A stretch of 64,000 nt of DNA, taken from contig NZ_CP166195.1 of assembly GCF_045679545.1 (NCBI RefSeq), positions 372,001 to 436,000 on the forward strand, in the 5' to 3' direction. Origin of the DNA: Enterovibrio sp045679545. GTDB taxonomy: Bacteria > Pseudomonadota > Gammaproteobacteria > Enterobacterales > Vibrionaceae. The position numbers and the translations under genes are program-made. Positions within the stretch are counted from its first letter, which is position 1. The number at the start of each line of letters is the position of its first letter. Under the pieces are notes generated by a model. That model was not told the origin of the DNA and did no database searches. It saw nothing but the letters and a program-made list of their open reading frames with translations. This document shows positions 61,966 through 64,000 of the stretch, piece by piece.

Positions 61966-63886
61966 TGCGCCCCCCTGCGCTTTGCCCCGTATCAATCACC
62001 CGTTCAAGCAGCATGACAGCCACATCTTGAACGGCAGGGCGTGGCATCACCACGCCTTCTAGCATTACCGCACATTGCGGGCAAGCAACGGCTACCATGC
62101 TGGCCCCCGTTTCGCGGGCATCGTCCATTCGCATATCCGCGATACGTTGCTCGCCTTGAATATCCGTGATGGGCGCGCCCCCTCCACCGCCACAACAGCG
62201 AGAGCGAAAACCTGAGCGCTCCATTTCGTTGATCGTCATCCCCATGCGTTCCAACAAGAATCGCGGGGCATCATAACCACCGTTGTAACGCCCTAAATAA
62301 CAGGGGTCGTGATAAGTGACGCTTTGCGCTTTGGCCGTATTCAAGGTCAGTGACTCGCGTTCGACACATTGGGCGAGAAATTCGGTGTGGTGCATGACTG
62401 AATAGTGACCGCCAAAGTCGGCGTATTCATTTTTCAAGACATGAAACGCGTGGGGATCGGGCGTCACAATGGTGTTGAAGATGTACTTATTCAGGGTTTT
62501 CACGTTGGCCTTGGCTAAGCGCTGAAAAGTGGCTTCATCGCCCAATCGACGCGCTAAATCGCCGCTGTCGAGTTCTTCATTGCCCAAAATGGCAAAGCTA
62601 ACGTTTGCGTGTCGAAGCAGTGCCACTAGCGCTCTCAATGTGCGCTGATACGCCAAATCAAACGCGCCATCGCCTGCCCATAGCAACACATCCGTCTTGC
62701 CTACGTTTGCCATGGTATCGAGCTTAAGATCAACTGCCCAAATGGCGCGGTTTTGCGGTGACAAGCCATTCGGGTTATCCGTCGCAATCAAATTATTCAG
62801 GGTTTCTGCGCCTTTTCCTGCGGTTTCCCCTTTCGCCAGTGTCAGATGTCTGCGCATATCAACAATGGCATCAACATGCTCAATCATCATCGGACACTCT
62901 TCCACACATGCGCGACACGTGGTGCATGACCACACGGTATCGGCATCGAGCAAGCCTTCAAACAATGGCTTGTCCGGCGCACCGCATCTAGCGGCATCAG
63001 ATTTACCTGCTTCTTTTCCAGGATAAGCGCTGCCTGCATATTGGCGGGTGTCTCCACCCACCATGCCGACCACCATATCCTGAATCAGTTTTTTGGGGTT
63101 AAGCGGCTGGCCCGCGGCAAATGCTGGGCATACTTTTTCGCAGCGCCCGCATTGCACACAGGCATCAAAACCGAGCAATTGATTCCAATGAAAATCCGTC
63201 GGCTTTTCCACGCCTAGCGTGTTTTCATTGAGATTTATGGGTTTTAAGCCCGTCGAACGCCCACCACCGAATCTGCCTTGCCGGCGATGAAACCCCAAGT
63301 GGAGTGCGCCAGCAAACGCATGTTTCATTGGGCCGCCCCACGTCATGCCAAAGATCAGTTCTGCTAAACCGAGCAGCACGCCACCAAGCAACAAAGCGGT
63401 GAGCACAATCGGCACATTACCGATACCAAGAAGCTGAATCAGTGAGATGCAAAGGCCTGACAATGAAAATGCTAACAAGCTATAGGGAAGACGATGCCAA
63501 ACGCCTTTAGATAAATTTGCAGGCGGGTTATCTCGGCGTTTTTTCACCTGATAAGCGCCAATACTCATGACCGAGAATGTCACCGCCAACAAGCCATAGG
63601 TAAATGAAGAATCGCCGCCAAAAACATACACCACCAACATGGCAAGCACAGAGGCAACAAAGCCACCCGCGGTGGCGACATGGGTATTGGCAAATTTTTT
63701 GTCTCGCGCCACCACATCATGCAAATCGTGCAGGTAGCGAGGAAGAATAGCTGCAATGCCTTTAAAGAATGGAACAGCGTTAGGGTCAGGCTTACCCTGA
63801 CGCCACATTTTGACTCTTCTCGCTGCACCTATGGCTGCAAGCAAGATCGCAAGGAGAAGAAGAGGACCAATTAGCGCTGTGGACAT
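61958..63886 (-). CDS. dgcB: Membrane-bound iron-sulfur oxidoreductase DgcB
   Basis: The 642-residue protein has an N-terminal membrane part (about four to five helices, residues 1-180), two 4Fe-4S ferredoxin motifs (CVQCGRCEKVCPAF and CTTCRACVEECPMM) and a C-terminal GlpC/HdrB-like half with YHDPCYLGRYNGGY and CCGGGGGAP. It passes electrons from dimethylglycine oxidation. It follows dgcA by 20 bp and overlaps etfA by 8 bp, a compact operon. The role is from the well-known dgcAB pair of Pseudomonas; the membrane part suggests direct contact with quinones. Confidence 0.88.
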   Translation of the reverse strand: MSTALIGPLLLLAILLAAIGAARRVKMWRQGKPDPNAVPFFKGIAAILPRYLHDLHDVVARDKKFANTHVATAGGFVASVLAMLVVYVFGGDSSFTYGLLAVTFSVMSIGAYQVKKRRDNPPANLSKGVWHRLPYSLLAFSLSGLCISLIQLLGIGNVPIVLTALLLGGVLLGLAELIFGMTWGGPMKHAFAGALHLGFHRRQGRFGGGRSTGLKPINLNENTLGVEKPTDFHWNQLLGFDACVQCGRCEKVCPAFAAGQPLNPKKLIQDMVVGMVGGDTRQYAGSAYPGKEAGKSDAARCGAPDKPLFEGLLDADTVWSCTTCRACVEECPMMIEHVDAIVDMRRHLTLAKGETAGKGAETLNNLIATDNPNGLSPQNRAIWAVDLKLDTMANVGKTDVLLWAGDGAFDLAYQRTLRALVALLRHANVSFAILGNEELDSGDLARRLGDEATFQRLAKANVKTLNKYIFNTIVTPDPHAFHVLKNEYADFGGHYSVMHHTEFLAQCVERESLTLNTAKAQSVTYHDPCYLGRYNGGYDAPRFLLERMGMTINEMERSGFRSRCCGGGGGAPITDIQGEQRIADMRMDDARETGASMVAVACPQCAVMLEGVVMPRPAVQDVAVMLLERVIDTGQSAGGRNG

Positions 63887-63906
63887 ATCGCTTCCCTCGC
63901 TAATGG

Positions 63907-64000
63907 CTATAGGTCTTTACACAGACGAAGCGCATCATAAATGGCTGCATGAATATTGCGTGGAGCGTTGCAATCCCCGAGTCGATAGAGCAAATACCCC
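63907..64000 (-). CDS. dgcA: DgcA-like flavin oxidoreductase, C-terminal end only
   Basis: Only the last 30 codons are in the window. They read YLLYRLGDCNAPRNIHAAIY then DALRLCKDL and a stop. YRLGDC..PRNIHAAIYDA is the typical end of NADH:flavin-oxidoreductase/DgcA proteins, where the RxxGD is part of the FAD domain. Position directly upstream of dgcB in the same operon supports dgcA, the dimethylglycine demethylase subunit. The rest lies beyond 64000. Confidence 0.8.
   Translation of the reverse strand, partial: GYLLYRLGDCNAPRNIHAAIYDALRLCKDL

Noticed and set aside
1..64000. CRISPR arrays, tRNA and rRNA genes
   Set aside because: No regular 25-40-bp direct repeats with spacers, and no tRNA- or rRNA-like segments were seen on reading; a dedicated scan would be more certain.

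Overview
The window looks like chromosomal DNA of a marine gammaproteobacterium of the Vibrionaceae (Vibrio, Grimontia or Enterovibrio type). The reasons are a tnaC-tnaA locus, a malI/malX/malY group with MalI-type operators, RlmF, MalX and MalI proteins close to the enterobacterial ones, a dimethylglycine-catabolism cluster, and the dispersed palindrome with GCATCTTGAGGTTGTTTGGG-like sequence that I associate with Vibrionaceae intergenic regions. Species cannot be fixed from the sequence alone. I see no rRNA, tRNA or CRISPR array.

Layout. 1-10 kb: start of an ABC ATPase gene, an orphan glycine-betaine-type binding protein, RNase H, a long RluA-type pseudouridine synthase, a periplasmic rhodanese, an RND efflux pair and a cyclophilin (ppiB-like). 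10-12.1 kb: a small scarred island containing an M14 peptidase, the tail of a tyrosine recombinase and a truncated REP-type transposase; it ends at a second copy of the ppiB 3' end. 12-26.5 kb: mostly housekeeping or regulatory genes (cupin, rlmF, YkvA-like protein, K+ channel, two paralogous GTPases, tnaC-tnaA, a lipoprotein, malY-malX facing malI, a site-2 protease, a methyltransferase). 26.7-33.2 kb: an accessory locus of unknown function, with two DUF2589 proteins, a zinc ribbon and a lipoprotein converging on a three-gene operon (nucleoside-phosphorylase fold, beta-propeller-like repeats, unknown) that diverges from a LysR regulator. 33.3-47.1 kb: two small lipoproteins and a 12-kb polymorphic-toxin gene (SpvB/VCBS/YD/Rhs) ending in a predicted ADP-ribosyltransferase, translationally coupled to a probable immunity gene. 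47.9-64 kb: DEAD-box helicase, AraC regulator with a SnoaL-like lipoprotein, an envelope set (dgkA, eptA, LTA-synthase-like), MscS-like and ZntB-like proteins, mgtE, an ArsR regulator, a glutaredoxin, and the dgcA-dgcB-etfA-etfB cluster.

How the genes fit together. The right-hand cluster would oxidise dimethylglycine derived from glycine betaine and pass electrons to an ETF; the betaine-type binding protein at the left could feed the same metabolism. DgkA would recycle the diacylglycerol released by EptA and by the LTA-synthase-like enzyme. Tryptophanase is controlled by a TnaC-type leader peptide. The malX-malY operon is controlled by MalI through two identical operators 100 bp apart.

Most notable for follow-up: the Rhs/ART toxin with its coupled immunity candidate; the DUF2589 / nucleoside-phosphorylase / beta-propeller locus; the duplicated ppiB tail beside a recombinase remnant; and several short tandem repeats at the 5' ends of genes.
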